The translations under genes were made by a program, and so were the position numbers. Under the pieces are notes generated by a model, which saw only the letters and a program-made list of their open reading frames with translations, was not told the origin of the DNA and did no database searches. DNA of 64,000 nt from Sphingobacterium populi (GTDB lineage Bacteria; Bacteroidota; Bacteroidia; Sphingobacteriales; Sphingobacteriaceae), in NCBI RefSeq assembly GCF_001586775.1, contig NZ_LQXS01000003.1, positions 124,001 through 188,000 of the forward strand, in the 5' to 3' direction. Positions 25,759 to 34,098 of the stretch are shown here, piece after piece. The number at the start of each line of letters is the position of its first letter. Positions within the stretch are counted from its first letter, which is position 1.

Positions 25759-26196
25759 ATGAACGAAACAACATTCGTGATCCACACCTTACATCGCGGC
25801 AGATTTATCCAGATATTGCTAGGATCTTTATTTGTAGTAGGTATTGGCGCGTCCTATAGCCATATTGGTGAGATTCCGAAAATCATTGCTCTGCTAGTTT
25901 GTTTACCAGTACTATTATTTTTAAGCGTCAAGTGGAGTCAACAGCCATCCACATGGTCTACTACTCCTGGTGTGCTGCGCGTAGTTAAGGGCGATAATAC
26001 GTGGGAGTTCAACCTACAGGATATTACGTATATCCAAAATCATATGCGGTCGGGTGGCAATCTTTTAGCTATTCACCAGAAAAAGAAATTCCAGCCCACA
26101 CGTTTTTGGCGAAACAAGCTATTTCAGTCTGTCGATGACTTGACCGAGATGCTGCGTCATCTGGAAGGATTAGGTGTGCCCATTACGCTTGCCTAA
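25759..26196 (+). CDS. Small membrane protein of unknown function beside bactofilin
   Basis: A 145-aa protein with two adjacent hydrophobic helices (about 16-36 and 40-57). They are followed by a ~85-residue cytoplasmic-like beta-rich domain (PGVLRVVKGDNTWEFNLQDITYI, then KKFQPTRFWRNKLFQSVDDL) that resembles a PH-like membrane-associated domain. I do not recognise the family. Its position 27 nt after bactofilin suggests a part in the same envelope or shape module, which is inference only. The ATG at 25759 is the only reasonable start. Confidence 0.75.
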   Translation: MNETTFVIHTLHRGRFIQILLGSLFVVGIGASYSHIGEIPKIIALLVCLPVLLFLSVKWSQQPSTWSTTPGVLRVVKGDNTWEFNLQDITYIQNHMRSGGNLLAIHQKKKFQPTRFWRNKLFQSVDDLTEMLRHLEGLGVPITLA

Positions 26197-26264
26197 GCAC
26201 TGCGAATCCCGATCTATCGCATATTTTTTACGAATCCTTATCCGCAATAGTTTCTTTTGTTTTG

Positions 26265-26272
26265 TATGTTTG
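26265..26272 (+). promoter_or_regulatory. -7 promoter element for M1 peptidase gene, 6 nt from the ATG
   Basis: TATGTTTG with six bases to the ATG at 26279. It argues against the longer reading that starts at 26174 inside the previous gene. Confidence 0.5.
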
Positions 26273-26278
26273 ACGACT

Positions 26279-28144
26279 ATGAAACGACTTTATACTTTTC
26301 TTTCCCTCGGGCTTTCTCTTCTTATGCTAAATGCGCAAGCGCAGCGCAAGGGTTATTGGCAGCAGAAAGTGGATTATACGATGCATATCGATGTCGACGA
26401 AAAAGCATATCAGTATGCAGGTGATATGAAATTGCAGTATACCAACAACTCTGGTAAGGCACTTCACAAAGTGTACTTTCATCTCTATTTCAATGCCTTC
26501 CAGCCGGGGAGCATGATGGATTATCGGTTGCAAAACATTGCTGATCCGGATAAGCGAATGATGGCGAAATCTGCTAATTCTGCCGCGTTACAAAGTAGAA
26601 TTTCTTTACTACAGCCCGATCAGGTCGGTTATCAGAAGATTAAATCATTAACTTTCAATGGTGTGCCAGCAAACTATGCGGTAAGTGGTACGATTCTCAC
26701 TGTCGAATTACCAGCTGCGCTAGAAGACGGTGCCGTTGGCGAATTCAAGATGACTTGGGATGCGCAAGTACCCGAGCAGATTCGCCGTGGCGGTCGCAAT
26801 TCTAAAGAAGGTGTGGCTTTGTCTATGACGCAATGGTATCCCAAAATGGCTCACTTCGACGATTATGGATGGCATTTGGATGAGTACGTTGCTCGCGAGT
26901 TTATAGCACCCTTTGGCAATTTTGACGTCACTATTCATTTAAATAAAGATTACGTCGTGGGCGGATCTGGAAAACTGCAAAATCCTACGCAGGTTAAAGG
27001 ATATGATCGGACAGCCAAACCAAAGGTCGATAAAAATAATAAGGTAGCATGGCATTTCAAAGCGAATCAAATACACGATTTTGCTTGGGCGGCCGATCCT
27101 AAGATGATGGTCGACTCGGCGAAAACCAAAGGCGGCGTGACCGTGTACACAGTTTTCTTACCTACAGACAAAGAGGTCATTCAAAATTGGAAAACGGCGC
27201 TAGGTTTGGCAACGGAGTTTTTTGATTTTGCTTCCGCAAAATTTGGTGCTTACCCTTGGCCAACCTACAGCATTGTACAAGGTGGAGATGGTGGCATGGA
27301 ATATGGAACGGCCACACTGATTACTGGAGGACGCAAACTCGACGGATTGGTTGGTGTAATTTTTCATGAAGCAGCGCATTCTTGGTATCAACATCTTTTC
27401 GGTATCAACGAAACGGTAGACGAATGGTTTGACGAAGGCTTTACAAGCTATGTGCAAGATATCGCATTTCAGCAATTGTTTGCGAAAAAAGGTGCCGTAG
27501 AAACCAATCCAATGATTGATTCGTACCGTGCATATTATAAGCTTGTATTGTCGGGAAAGGAAGAGCCCATGAGTTTACTAGCCGATTACTACAAAACTAA
27601 CTATGGTTATACGCAAAGCTCTTACACCAAAGGTGCAGTGCTGGCTGAGCAGCTGGGTTATATCATCGGTAAAGAAAACCTAGAAAAAACCTTCTTGGCA
27701 TTCTATGACCAATGGAAGTTCAAACATCCTACTCCGAATGATTTTAAACGTGTGGCGGAAGAGGTTTCGGGCATCAATCTTAAATGGTACTTCAACCTGT
27801 TCATCAATACCACACGAACGATTGATTACGGTATTCAGGAAGTGACGGACGAACAGATCGTATTATTAAATAAGTCGGACATTGCGATGCCGTTAGATGT
27901 GTTGGTAGAATACCAAGATGGCACTCAAGAGTTGTTTTACATTCCGCTTCGCGAAATGCGGGGACAAAAACCTGCTGAAGGTTACTCGATGTACAACGGG
28001 GTGAAACGTACGGTGCTGGAAGATTGGTTTTGGACAAAGCCCACTTACCACATTTCGCTATCTAAGAAGCCGAAGCAAGTCATCATAGATCCTACGCAGC
28101 GATTGGCCGATGTAGAATCAAGCGATAATATGCTCAAGCGATAA
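26279..28144 (+). CDS. Secreted M1-family zinc metallopeptidase
   Basis: Aminopeptidase-like enzyme of 621 aa with a Sec signal peptide (MKRLYTFLSLGLSLLMLNAQAQ). The beta-sheet N-domain is followed by the catalytic domain: GGDGGMEYGTATLI (the GAMEN-like exopeptidase loop) and the zinc motif HEAAH-x18-E (H363, E364, H367, E386), all intact. It therefore probably removes N-terminal residues from peptides in the periplasm or outside. The start at 26279 is chosen from the signal peptide and the promoter motif six bases upstream. A strong terminator sits 3 nt after the stop. Confidence 0.93.
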   Translation: MKRLYTFLSLGLSLLMLNAQAQRKGYWQQKVDYTMHIDVDEKAYQYAGDMKLQYTNNSGKALHKVYFHLYFNAFQPGSMMDYRLQNIADPDKRMMAKSANSAALQSRISLLQPDQVGYQKIKSLTFNGVPANYAVSGTILTVELPAALEDGAVGEFKMTWDAQVPEQIRRGGRNSKEGVALSMTQWYPKMAHFDDYGWHLDEYVAREFIAPFGNFDVTIHLNKDYVVGGSGKLQNPTQVKGYDRTAKPKVDKNNKVAWHFKANQIHDFAWAADPKMMVDSAKTKGGVTVYTVFLPTDKEVIQNWKTALGLATEFFDFASAKFGAYPWPTYSIVQGGDGGMEYGTATLITGGRKLDGLVGVIFHEAAHSWYQHLFGINETVDEWFDEGFTSYVQDIAFQQLFAKKGAVETNPMIDSYRAYYKLVLSGKEEPMSLLADYYKTNYGYTQSSYTKGAVLAEQLGYIIGKENLEKTFLAFYDQWKFKHPTPNDFKRVAEEVSGINLKWYFNLFINTTRTIDYGIQEVTDEQIVLLNKSDIAMPLDVLVEYQDGTQELFYIPLREMRGQKPAEGYSMYNGVKRTVLEDWFWTKPTYHISLSKKPKQVIIDPTQRLADVESSDNMLKR

Positions 28145-28147
28145 GAA

Positions 28148-28187
28148 ACTAAAAGAGCCAACTCATTCCTGAGTTGGCTCTTTTAGT
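28148..28187. terminator. Bidirectional terminator between M1 and M3 peptidase genes
   Basis: A perfect 18-bp stem, ACTAAAAGAGCCAACTCA (28148-28165) with its complement (28170-28187), a TTCC loop, and T/A-rich ends on both sides. Confidence 0.9.
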
Positions 28188-28206
28188 TTTATTGGAAGAG
28201 GAAGAA

Positions 28207-30324
28207 TTAGTTTAAGCCTCTTTTTTTCATTAAGTGCACTGGGTTTGGATCGGCACCACGGAAGTTACGATACATCTCTGCCGGATTACCCGTTCCGCCA
28301 CGTTCCAAGATGTTGCGACGGAATGAACTTGCTGTAGATTGATCGTAAAGGCCTTTTTCTTTAAAAGCAGCAAATGCATCAGAATCCAACACTTCGGACC
28401 ATATATAGCTGTAATAACCGGAAGAATATCCTCCTGAAAAGATATGCTGGAAGTTCGTAGTTCTATAACGTGGGATGATCGCATCAATCAATCCAATCTT
28501 GCGCATTGCAGCATCTTCAAAAGCCATAGCATCGACCGTAATTGGAGAAGTTGCAGCGTGATAATTCATATCTAGCAACGATGCTGCTAAATATTCTACC
28601 GTGGCAAAACCTTGGTCGAATGTGCCTGCTTTTTCCATCTTCTCGATCAATGCATCTGGAATTGCTTCGCCTGTCTCAAAATGTTTAGCATAAGTTTTCA
28701 TGACTGCAGGATCGGCCGCCCAGTTTTCCATGATTTGAGAAGGTAATTCTACGAAATCGCGTGGTACCGAAGTGCCTGATAAGCTTTTGTATTTTACATT
28801 AGACATTAGTCCGTGTAAAGCATGTCCAAACTCGTGAAATAAAGTACTTGCTTCATCAAAGGTGAGTAAGGCAGGTTTGTCGCCCACGGGTTTGGTAAAG
28901 TTGCACACGATAGAAATGACCGGAGCAATGCGTTTGCCGTCTTTGGTGTACTGTGAGCGATACGAGGTCATCCAAGCGCCAGAGCGTTTGGAATCGCGTG
29001 GGAAGAAATCAGCATATAATATTCCGAGGTGCGAGCCATCTTTGTCCTTAACCTCGTACACTTCTACCTCTTCGTGGTATACAGGCACATTGTTCAATGC
29101 TACAAAACTCAAGCCCCACAGCTTAGCGGCAGTTTGAAATGCGCCTTCGCGTACTTCTGCTAAGCCAAAGTAAGGTCTGATTTCCTCTTCATTTAAAGCA
29201 AAACGTTTAACGCGCACTTTCTCTGCATAATAACGCCAATCGTACGGTGCTACTTGGAACGTATCGCCAGCTAATTTAATCTCTTGCTGTAAATCTGCTT
29301 CTTCTACCTTTGCTTTCGCTAAGGCAGGTCCCCAAAGTTTATTTAATAAGTTAAATACATTCGCCGGATTTTCTGCCATAGCTTCTTCCAATACATAGGC
29401 TGCATGCGAAGGATAGCCCAATAACTTGGCTTTTTCTAAGCGGAGGTTAGCAATTTCGATTGCATTTTCTTTATTATCAAACTCGCCGCCATTATTGCCT
29501 CTCAGTTGGTAAGCATTCCAGATTTCCTTGCGCAACTCGCGGTTGTCGGCGTATTGTAGGAATGGCATTACTGATGGGTTTGATAGTGTGAATACCCATT
29601 TGCCTTCTTTGCCTTTTTGCTGTGCAGTAGCCGCAGCCGCAGCACGAACGCCTTCTGGCAATCCAGCCAAATCTTTTTCGTCTTCGATCACCAATTCGTA
29701 GGTTTTCGCTTCGGCTGGTAGATTTTCGCCAAAGGAATTGGTCAAAGTAGATAATTTAGCGTTGATTGCTTTAAGTTTTTCCTTACTGTCGTCTGGCAAA
29801 TTGGCCCCTGAGCGCACAAAACCTTTGTAGGTTTCTTCTAGTAATTTGGTGTCCTCATTATCCAAACCCAAACCGTCTTTTTGATCATATACCGCTTTGA
29901 CGCGAGCAAACAATTTTGCGTTCAATTGGATCTCATCACGATGTGCAGACAGTACTGGTGCCATATCTGCTGCAATCGCTTGTAGCGAATCGGTTTTGTT
30001 TGCAGAATTCAGATTGCCAAAAATCACGGCAACTTGACTCAACATAGCGCCAGCATTTTCCAGAGCTACGATGGTGTTTTGAAAAGTTGGTTCATCTTCA
30101 TTATTTACGATCGAGTCGACTTCAAGATTATGAAGTCTGAGCGCTTCGGCGTAGGCCGGACGGAAGTGTTCGTCTTTGATCTTATCAAAAGGCGGAACAT
30201 TAAATGGAGTGTCAAAGAATGCTAACAAAGGGTTGTCCATTGTTTCTTTTTGGTTAGATTCTCCGCAACCTACTACGATGGACGTGATCACCATGCAGAT
30301 AGGAAGTAATCGTTTTTTAATCAT
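28207..30324 (-). CDS. Lipoprotein M3-family metallopeptidase (Dcp-like)
   Basis: Zinc peptidase of 705 aa of the thimet oligopeptidase/peptidyl-dipeptidase type. The N-terminus is a lipoprotein signal with lipobox VVGC, so it is membrane-anchored outside the cytoplasm. The active site FHEFGHALHG (H497, E498, H501) and the downstream Glu ligand in VPRDFVELPSQ (E526) are intact. Length and the C-terminal FSGGYSSGYYSYIWSEVLD block are typical of Dcp. It converges on a shared terminator with an M1 aminopeptidase; together they could degrade peptides in the envelope. The -7 motif is 33 nt upstream. Confidence 0.94.
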   Translation of the reverse strand: MIKKRLLPICMVITSIVVGCGESNQKETMDNPLLAFFDTPFNVPPFDKIKDEHFRPAYAEALRLHNLEVDSIVNNEDEPTFQNTIVALENAGAMLSQVAVIFGNLNSANKTDSLQAIAADMAPVLSAHRDEIQLNAKLFARVKAVYDQKDGLGLDNEDTKLLEETYKGFVRSGANLPDDSKEKLKAINAKLSTLTNSFGENLPAEAKTYELVIEDEKDLAGLPEGVRAAAAATAQQKGKEGKWVFTLSNPSVMPFLQYADNRELRKEIWNAYQLRGNNGGEFDNKENAIEIANLRLEKAKLLGYPSHAAYVLEEAMAENPANVFNLLNKLWGPALAKAKVEEADLQQEIKLAGDTFQVAPYDWRYYAEKVRVKRFALNEEEIRPYFGLAEVREGAFQTAAKLWGLSFVALNNVPVYHEEVEVYEVKDKDGSHLGILYADFFPRDSKRSGAWMTSYRSQYTKDGKRIAPVISIVCNFTKPVGDKPALLTFDEASTLFHEFGHALHGLMSNVKYKSLSGTSVPRDFVELPSQIMENWAADPAVMKTYAKHFETGEAIPDALIEKMEKAGTFDQGFATVEYLAASLLDMNYHAATSPITVDAMAFEDAAMRKIGLIDAIIPRYRTTNFQHIFSGGYSSGYYSYIWSEVLDSDAFAAFKEKGLYDQSTASSFRRNILERGGTGNPAEMYRNFRGADPNPVHLMKKRGLN

Positions 30325-30357
30325 TTAAAGTCTATTTAGTCGTCGAAATTTTACCTG

Positions 30358-30365
30358 CAAAGGTA
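30358..30365 (-). promoter_or_regulatory. -7 promoter element for the M3 peptidase gene
   Basis: TACCTTTG on the minus strand, 33 nt before the ATG at 30324; matches TAnnTTTG. Confidence 0.45.
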
Positions 30366-30451
30366 GGTATTAATTTCTACTGTATCACCTACGTGGTGCT
30401 GAAACGAAATGGGATAACATAAGATGATTACTGAGCAGATAAGTAGCTGTG

Positions 30452-30769
30452 TTAAAAAATATGCCACCAAGGTTTTACAATTCCGACATACCAAATGCCA
30501 TTTTCTTCTTTAGTAGGATATGTTTTGATATAATTACCCTGTCCGGGATTGCCTCTGCCTGATCTAATATCAAATGCGTGGCGATGAAAAGGGCAAATCA
30601 ATTTTCCTTCTTCGCACCAGCCCTGAGATAGATCTGCACCAGCGTGCGGGCATTTGGAACTCATAATATGAGGCTGGCCAGACTGGTAAACTAAGCAAAG
30701 CTTTTTGCCGGCGATGTCGATAGAAAATACGCCCGCCTGTTCTGGAATTTTAAATTTGTGCCATATCAT
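30452..30769 (-). CDS. Small Rieske [2Fe-2S] ferredoxin-like protein
   Basis: A 105-aa protein consisting of one Rieske domain with both ligand pairs intact: C40-P-H42 (CPHAGADLSQG) and C59-P-F-H62 (CPFHRHAFD). No signal peptide or membrane helix, so a soluble cytosolic electron carrier like those in dioxygenase systems or the NirD family. No partner oxygenase or reductase is adjacent. It is divergent from ispH. The redox partner is unknown. Confidence 0.9.
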   Translation of the reverse strand: MIWHKFKIPEQAGVFSIDIAGKKLCLVYQSGQPHIMSSKCPHAGADLSQGWCEEGKLICPFHRHAFDIRSGRGNPGQGNYIKTYPTKEENGIWYVGIVKPWWHIF

Positions 30770-30850
30770 ATATAAAGATGAACAAATTGTTTACAAAAAC
30801 GTTGCATGTAAATGCAGATTGACAAAGAGTTGGATATCGCATCTATTGAT

Positions 30851-30858
30851 TACCTTTG
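30851..30858 (+). promoter_or_regulatory. Promoter for ispH (TTG-N18-TACCTTTG), 7 nt from the ATG
   Basis: TACCTTTG with a TTG at 30830-30832 (18-nt spacer), and seven bases to the ATG at 30866. It supports 30866 as the start and implies a very short leader. Confidence 0.6.
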
Positions 30859-30865
30859 CAATACT

Positions 30866-31714
30866 ATGTCTAAGAATTTACAAGTTACGATTGACAAAGA
30901 TTCCGGTTTCTGTTTTGGAGTGGTCTATGCAATAGATATGGCCGAAGAAATATTGGAAGAAGAAGGACAGCTCTATTGCCTAGGCGACATAGTGCATAAT
31001 GACGAAGAGGTCGCGCGATTAAAAGCAAAAGGATTACAAATTATTGGTCACGAGGATCTTTCTGGATTGCAAAATGCAAAGGTATTGATCCGAGCACATG
31101 GGGAAGCGCCAGAGACCTATCGAATAGCGTTGGAGAATAATATTACGCTGATTGATGCATCTTGTCCAGTCGTACTGAAGCTGCAAAACCGGATCAAAAC
31201 CTCTCATGATAATAAGGAGAAAATACTCATTTTTGGTAAACATGGTCATGCTGAAGTTATTGGATTAAAGGGGCAAACGAATGATGAGGCAATTGTTTTT
31301 CAGGATATTGCCGAGTTGGATGATGTAGAGCTGCCAGGGTCCTTTACCCTATATAGCCAAACCACCAAAAGCGTCGATAAATTTTACGCGATTAAGGAAG
31401 AATTGATTAACCGCGGATATGAGGTGAAGGCAAACGATACGATTTGCAGGCAAGTATCGAATCGTTATGAAGACTTGTTGCATTTTGCGCAAGCCTACGA
31501 TCGTATTGTCTTTGTATCAGGTAAGAAGTCTTCCAATGGAAAAGTGTTGTATGATGTATGCAAAACGGCTAATCCCAACAGCTATTTTGTGTCTGACGTG
31601 AGTGAGCTAGATGCTGCAGTTTTTCAATCTAATGAGTCGGTAGGCATCTGCGGAGCTACCTCTACGCCGATGTGGCTAATGAAGGAAGTGAAGGCGTCGC
31701 TTGAAACGCTTTAA
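30866..31714 (+). CDS. ispH: 4-hydroxy-3-methylbut-2-enyl diphosphate reductase
   Basis: Last step of the MEP isoprenoid pathway, producing IPP and DMAPP with an Fe-S cluster. The three cluster cysteines are present: C16 (SGFCFGV), C100 (DASCPVV) and C194 (NDTICRQVSNR). Catalytic and substrate residues sit in IRAHGE, GKHGHAEV and GATSTP. The 282-aa length is normal. The ATG at 30866 is preferred over 30812, because the extra 18 residues are not family-like and the promoter lies between. hemH follows 69 nt downstream with its own promoter motif in the same geometry. Confidence 0.95.
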   Translation: MSKNLQVTIDKDSGFCFGVVYAIDMAEEILEEEGQLYCLGDIVHNDEEVARLKAKGLQIIGHEDLSGLQNAKVLIRAHGEAPETYRIALENNITLIDASCPVVLKLQNRIKTSHDNKEKILIFGKHGHAEVIGLKGQTNDEAIVFQDIAELDDVELPGSFTLYSQTTKSVDKFYAIKEELINRGYEVKANDTICRQVSNRYEDLLHFAQAYDRIVFVSGKKSSNGKVLYDVCKTANPNSYFVSDVSELDAAVFQSNESVGICGATSTPMWLMKEVKASLETL

Positions 31715-31768
31715 GGTCATATTTACATCACATTGCGTGCGTTTGCAGCCGTGATTATCAAGAAATCT

Positions 31769-31776
31769 TAAATTTG
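31769..31776 (+). promoter_or_regulatory. Promoter for hemH, 7 nt from the ATG
   Basis: TAAATTTG with TTTG at 31742-31745 (23-nt spacer). Exactly seven bases separate it from the ATG at 31784, the same geometry as ispH. Confidence 0.5.
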
Positions 31777-31783
31777 CTTGTAC

Positions 31784-32818
31784 ATGAAGAAGAGTGCAAA
31801 AAAAGGCATATTGCTGGTGCAATTGGGCACACCAGATAAACCTACTACCCGCGATGTTGGTCGTTATTTAGATGAGTTTTTGATGGATGGTCGGGTTATT
31901 GATATTCCTTATCTAACACGAGCTTTGCTCGTGAAAGGCGCAATCGTACCTCGGAGAGCACCGAAATCTGCCGCAACCTATAAAACCATTTGGGATGAGG
32001 AGACTGGTTCACCATTGATGTATTACAGCGTGAAACAGCAAGAAATGCTGCAGGCTGCCTTGGGAGAAGAATATCACGTGGCCTTGGCCATGCGTTATCA
32101 AAACCCTTCATTAGCGGATGTACTCGAGGAGTTAGAAGGAATGCTATTGGAATCTATACGTGTGATTCCCTTATTTCCACAATATGCTTCTGCCACTACA
32201 GGCTCAGTTATTGATCGCGTGATGGAAATAGTGCGCAAGTGGCAATACATACCAGCAATCAGCTTTGTAAATAGTTTTTGCGATGATGATTTGGTGGTGG
32301 AGGTGATTGCAGAGCACGCGCAGCGACACGATCTTAATAGCTTTGACCATATTCTTTTTAGTTATCATGGATTGCCCGTCAGGCAACTACAAAAGATCAA
32401 TCCGCGTAAGGAAGAAGCGTGTGACAGCCATGGCTGTGCCGTTTGTAGAGAAAACACCAATCCTTATTGCTATGTGTCGCAATGTTATGCTACAACACGT
32501 GCGATCGTTGCTAAGCTTGGGCTGCGCGAAGAGCAATATTCTGTTTGCTTCCAATCGCGTTTAGGCAAAACGCCGTGGATTCAGCCCTACACATCCGATG
32601 CGTTACATGATTTGGCGACCGTAGGTAAAAAGCGCCTGTTGGTATTCAGTCCGGCTTTCGTGGCTGACTGCATCGAGACGCTGGATGAGATACAAGTTGA
32701 ATACGCAGACGAATTCAAAGCGTTAGGTGGAGAAGAGGTCGCTATGGTAGAGAGCCTCAACCTAAATCCGAAATGGATTGAATCTTTGAAGCGCATGGCG
32801 CTAAATGAAACGAATTAA
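31784..32818 (+). CDS. hemH: Ferrochelatase with cysteine-rich insert
   Basis: Inserts ferrous iron into protoporphyrin IX to make heme. The 344-aa protein has the active-site His in FSYHGLP (H195) and the catalytic Glu in DCIETLDE (E299). Between them lies an unusual five-cysteine segment, C213, C218, C221, C229 and C234 (ACDSHGCAVC...PYCYVSQCYATT), where most homologues have one Cys before ATT. Some bacterial ferrochelatases are known to hold an internal [2Fe-2S] cluster, so this may be a cluster site. The ATG at 31784 is used rather than the TTG at 31778. Probably supplies heme for the cytochromes at the right end of the window. Confidence 0.94.
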   Translation: MKKSAKKGILLVQLGTPDKPTTRDVGRYLDEFLMDGRVIDIPYLTRALLVKGAIVPRRAPKSAATYKTIWDEETGSPLMYYSVKQQEMLQAALGEEYHVALAMRYQNPSLADVLEELEGMLLESIRVIPLFPQYASATTGSVIDRVMEIVRKWQYIPAISFVNSFCDDDLVVEVIAEHAQRHDLNSFDHILFSYHGLPVRQLQKINPRKEEACDSHGCAVCRENTNPYCYVSQCYATTRAIVAKLGLREEQYSVCFQSRLGKTPWIQPYTSDALHDLATVGKKRLLVFSPAFVADCIETLDEIQVEYADEFKALGGEEVAMVESLNLNPKWIESLKRMALNETN

Positions 32819-32820
32819 TT

Positions 32821-34074
32821 ATGATGATTATCTATAATACCATTCTACTGTTTGTTTTTGACCTGTACATATTCTTTGCACTGCGCAGCTCGGGAATACA
32901 GTTTGCCAAAAAAAAATGGTTTAGTTGGGTATGGTGGGGTTACAGTGCGATGCTCGCTTTAGGCGTACTGATTTCCTACAAATATAGTATTCCGCTGATG
33001 TACCGATCCATCATTTTGGTGGCTTTTTTTATCACAGTGGTCTGCAAGCTTATTTATGTCATTATTCTACTAATCGATGATGTTCGGCGTGGGGGCGTTT
33101 GGCTGGCAAGGCTATTTCGCCAAAGAACGCCGAGTCCTGTAGTCGAAGAACAACAAGAGCAGGTTGATGCTCAAAAGCATGGTATCAGCCGCTCCGATTT
33201 TTTGCTGAAATCCGGTATCGCAGTAGCTTCAATACCTTTCTTTCCACTAACTTGGGGTGTGATCTCTGGTGCGTATGACTATAAAGTGCGCCGCCAAAAA
33301 CTATATTTTCCAAACCTTCCTAAGGAATTTCATGGTATGAAATTGGGACAATTATCCGATGTTCACTCAGGGTCATTCTACAATCATAAAGCCGTGTTGG
33401 GAGGTGTAGAAATGTTACTGGGCGAGAAGCCTGATGTGATCTTTTTCACAGGAGATTTGGTGAATAATGAAGCCTCGGAAATGCGCGATTACCAAGATAT
33501 ATTCGCTAAGGTAAAAGCGGAACTGGGCGTATTCTCTGTCTTGGGTAATCACGATTATGGTGATTATAAATATGGTTTTGAAGATTCGGCCGCGAAGCGA
33601 AAAAATTTTCAAAATCTGGTAGATACGCACAAAGTCATGGGCTGGGATCTGCTTCGCGATGAGCATCGTCGTATTAGCATGGGTGGCGAAAGTATAGCTA
33701 TCCTTGGTGTAGAAAATTGGGGCATGGGTCGTTTTCCTAAAAAAGGAGATTTGTCCAAGGCATTGCAAGGTACGGATGAAGATGCGGTTAAATTGTTGAT
33801 GTCGCACGACCCTTCGCATTGGCGCGCGCAAGTGTTAGATACTGATGTGGATGCTATGTTTGCCGGGCATACGCACGGTATGCAATTTGGCGTGCGTGCC
33901 GAACATTTTCAATGGAGTCCTGCACAATATATCTATCCAGAATGGGCTGGTTTGTATAAAGAAGGAAACAAGCAATTGTACGTGAATGCCGGTTTTGGCT
34001 TCTTGGGATACCCAGGTCGCGTAGGTATCCTCCCAGAGATCACGATTTTTGAATTGCTCCGCGGGCAGGCGTAA
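32821..34074 (+). CDS. Membrane-anchored metallophosphoesterase
   Basis: A 417-aa protein with about three N-terminal membrane helices (about 5-22, 38-53, 62-85), a basic, Glu/Gln-rich linker and a short fourth hydrophobic stretch (about 133-150). The calcineurin-like phosphoesterase domain follows. Metal motifs are complete: GQLSDVHSG (D180, H182), FTGDLVNN (D212), LGNHDYGD (N243, H244), LMSHDP and AGHTHGMQ. It resembles the YaeI/YkuE group, which includes UDP-diacylglucosamine or lipid-linked pyrophosphatases; the substrate here is not known. It starts 2 nt after hemH, so it is co-transcribed with it. Confidence 0.9.
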   Translation: MMIIYNTILLFVFDLYIFFALRSSGIQFAKKKWFSWVWWGYSAMLALGVLISYKYSIPLMYRSIILVAFFITVVCKLIYVIILLIDDVRRGGVWLARLFRQRTPSPVVEEQQEQVDAQKHGISRSDFLLKSGIAVASIPFFPLTWGVISGAYDYKVRRQKLYFPNLPKEFHGMKLGQLSDVHSGSFYNHKAVLGGVEMLLGEKPDVIFFTGDLVNNEASEMRDYQDIFAKVKAELGVFSVLGNHDYGDYKYGFEDSAAKRKNFQNLVDTHKVMGWDLLRDEHRRISMGGESIAILGVENWGMGRFPKKGDLSKALQGTDEDAVKLLMSHDPSHWRAQVLDTDVDAMFAGHTHGMQFGVRAEHFQWSPAQYIYPEWAGLYKEGNKQLYVNAGFGFLGYPGRVGILPEITIFELLRGQA

Positions 34075-34098
34075 AGCACTGCTGAAGATGTTGCCTCG

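Noticed and set aside
26174-26278. N-terminal extension of the M1 peptidase reading frame
   Set aside because: It overlaps the preceding gene, is not signal-peptide-like, and lies upstream of the TAnnTTTG motif six bases before the ATG at 26279.
30812-30865. Longer start for ispH
   Set aside because: The added 18 residues precede the promoter motif at 30851-30858 and do not resemble the family N-terminus.
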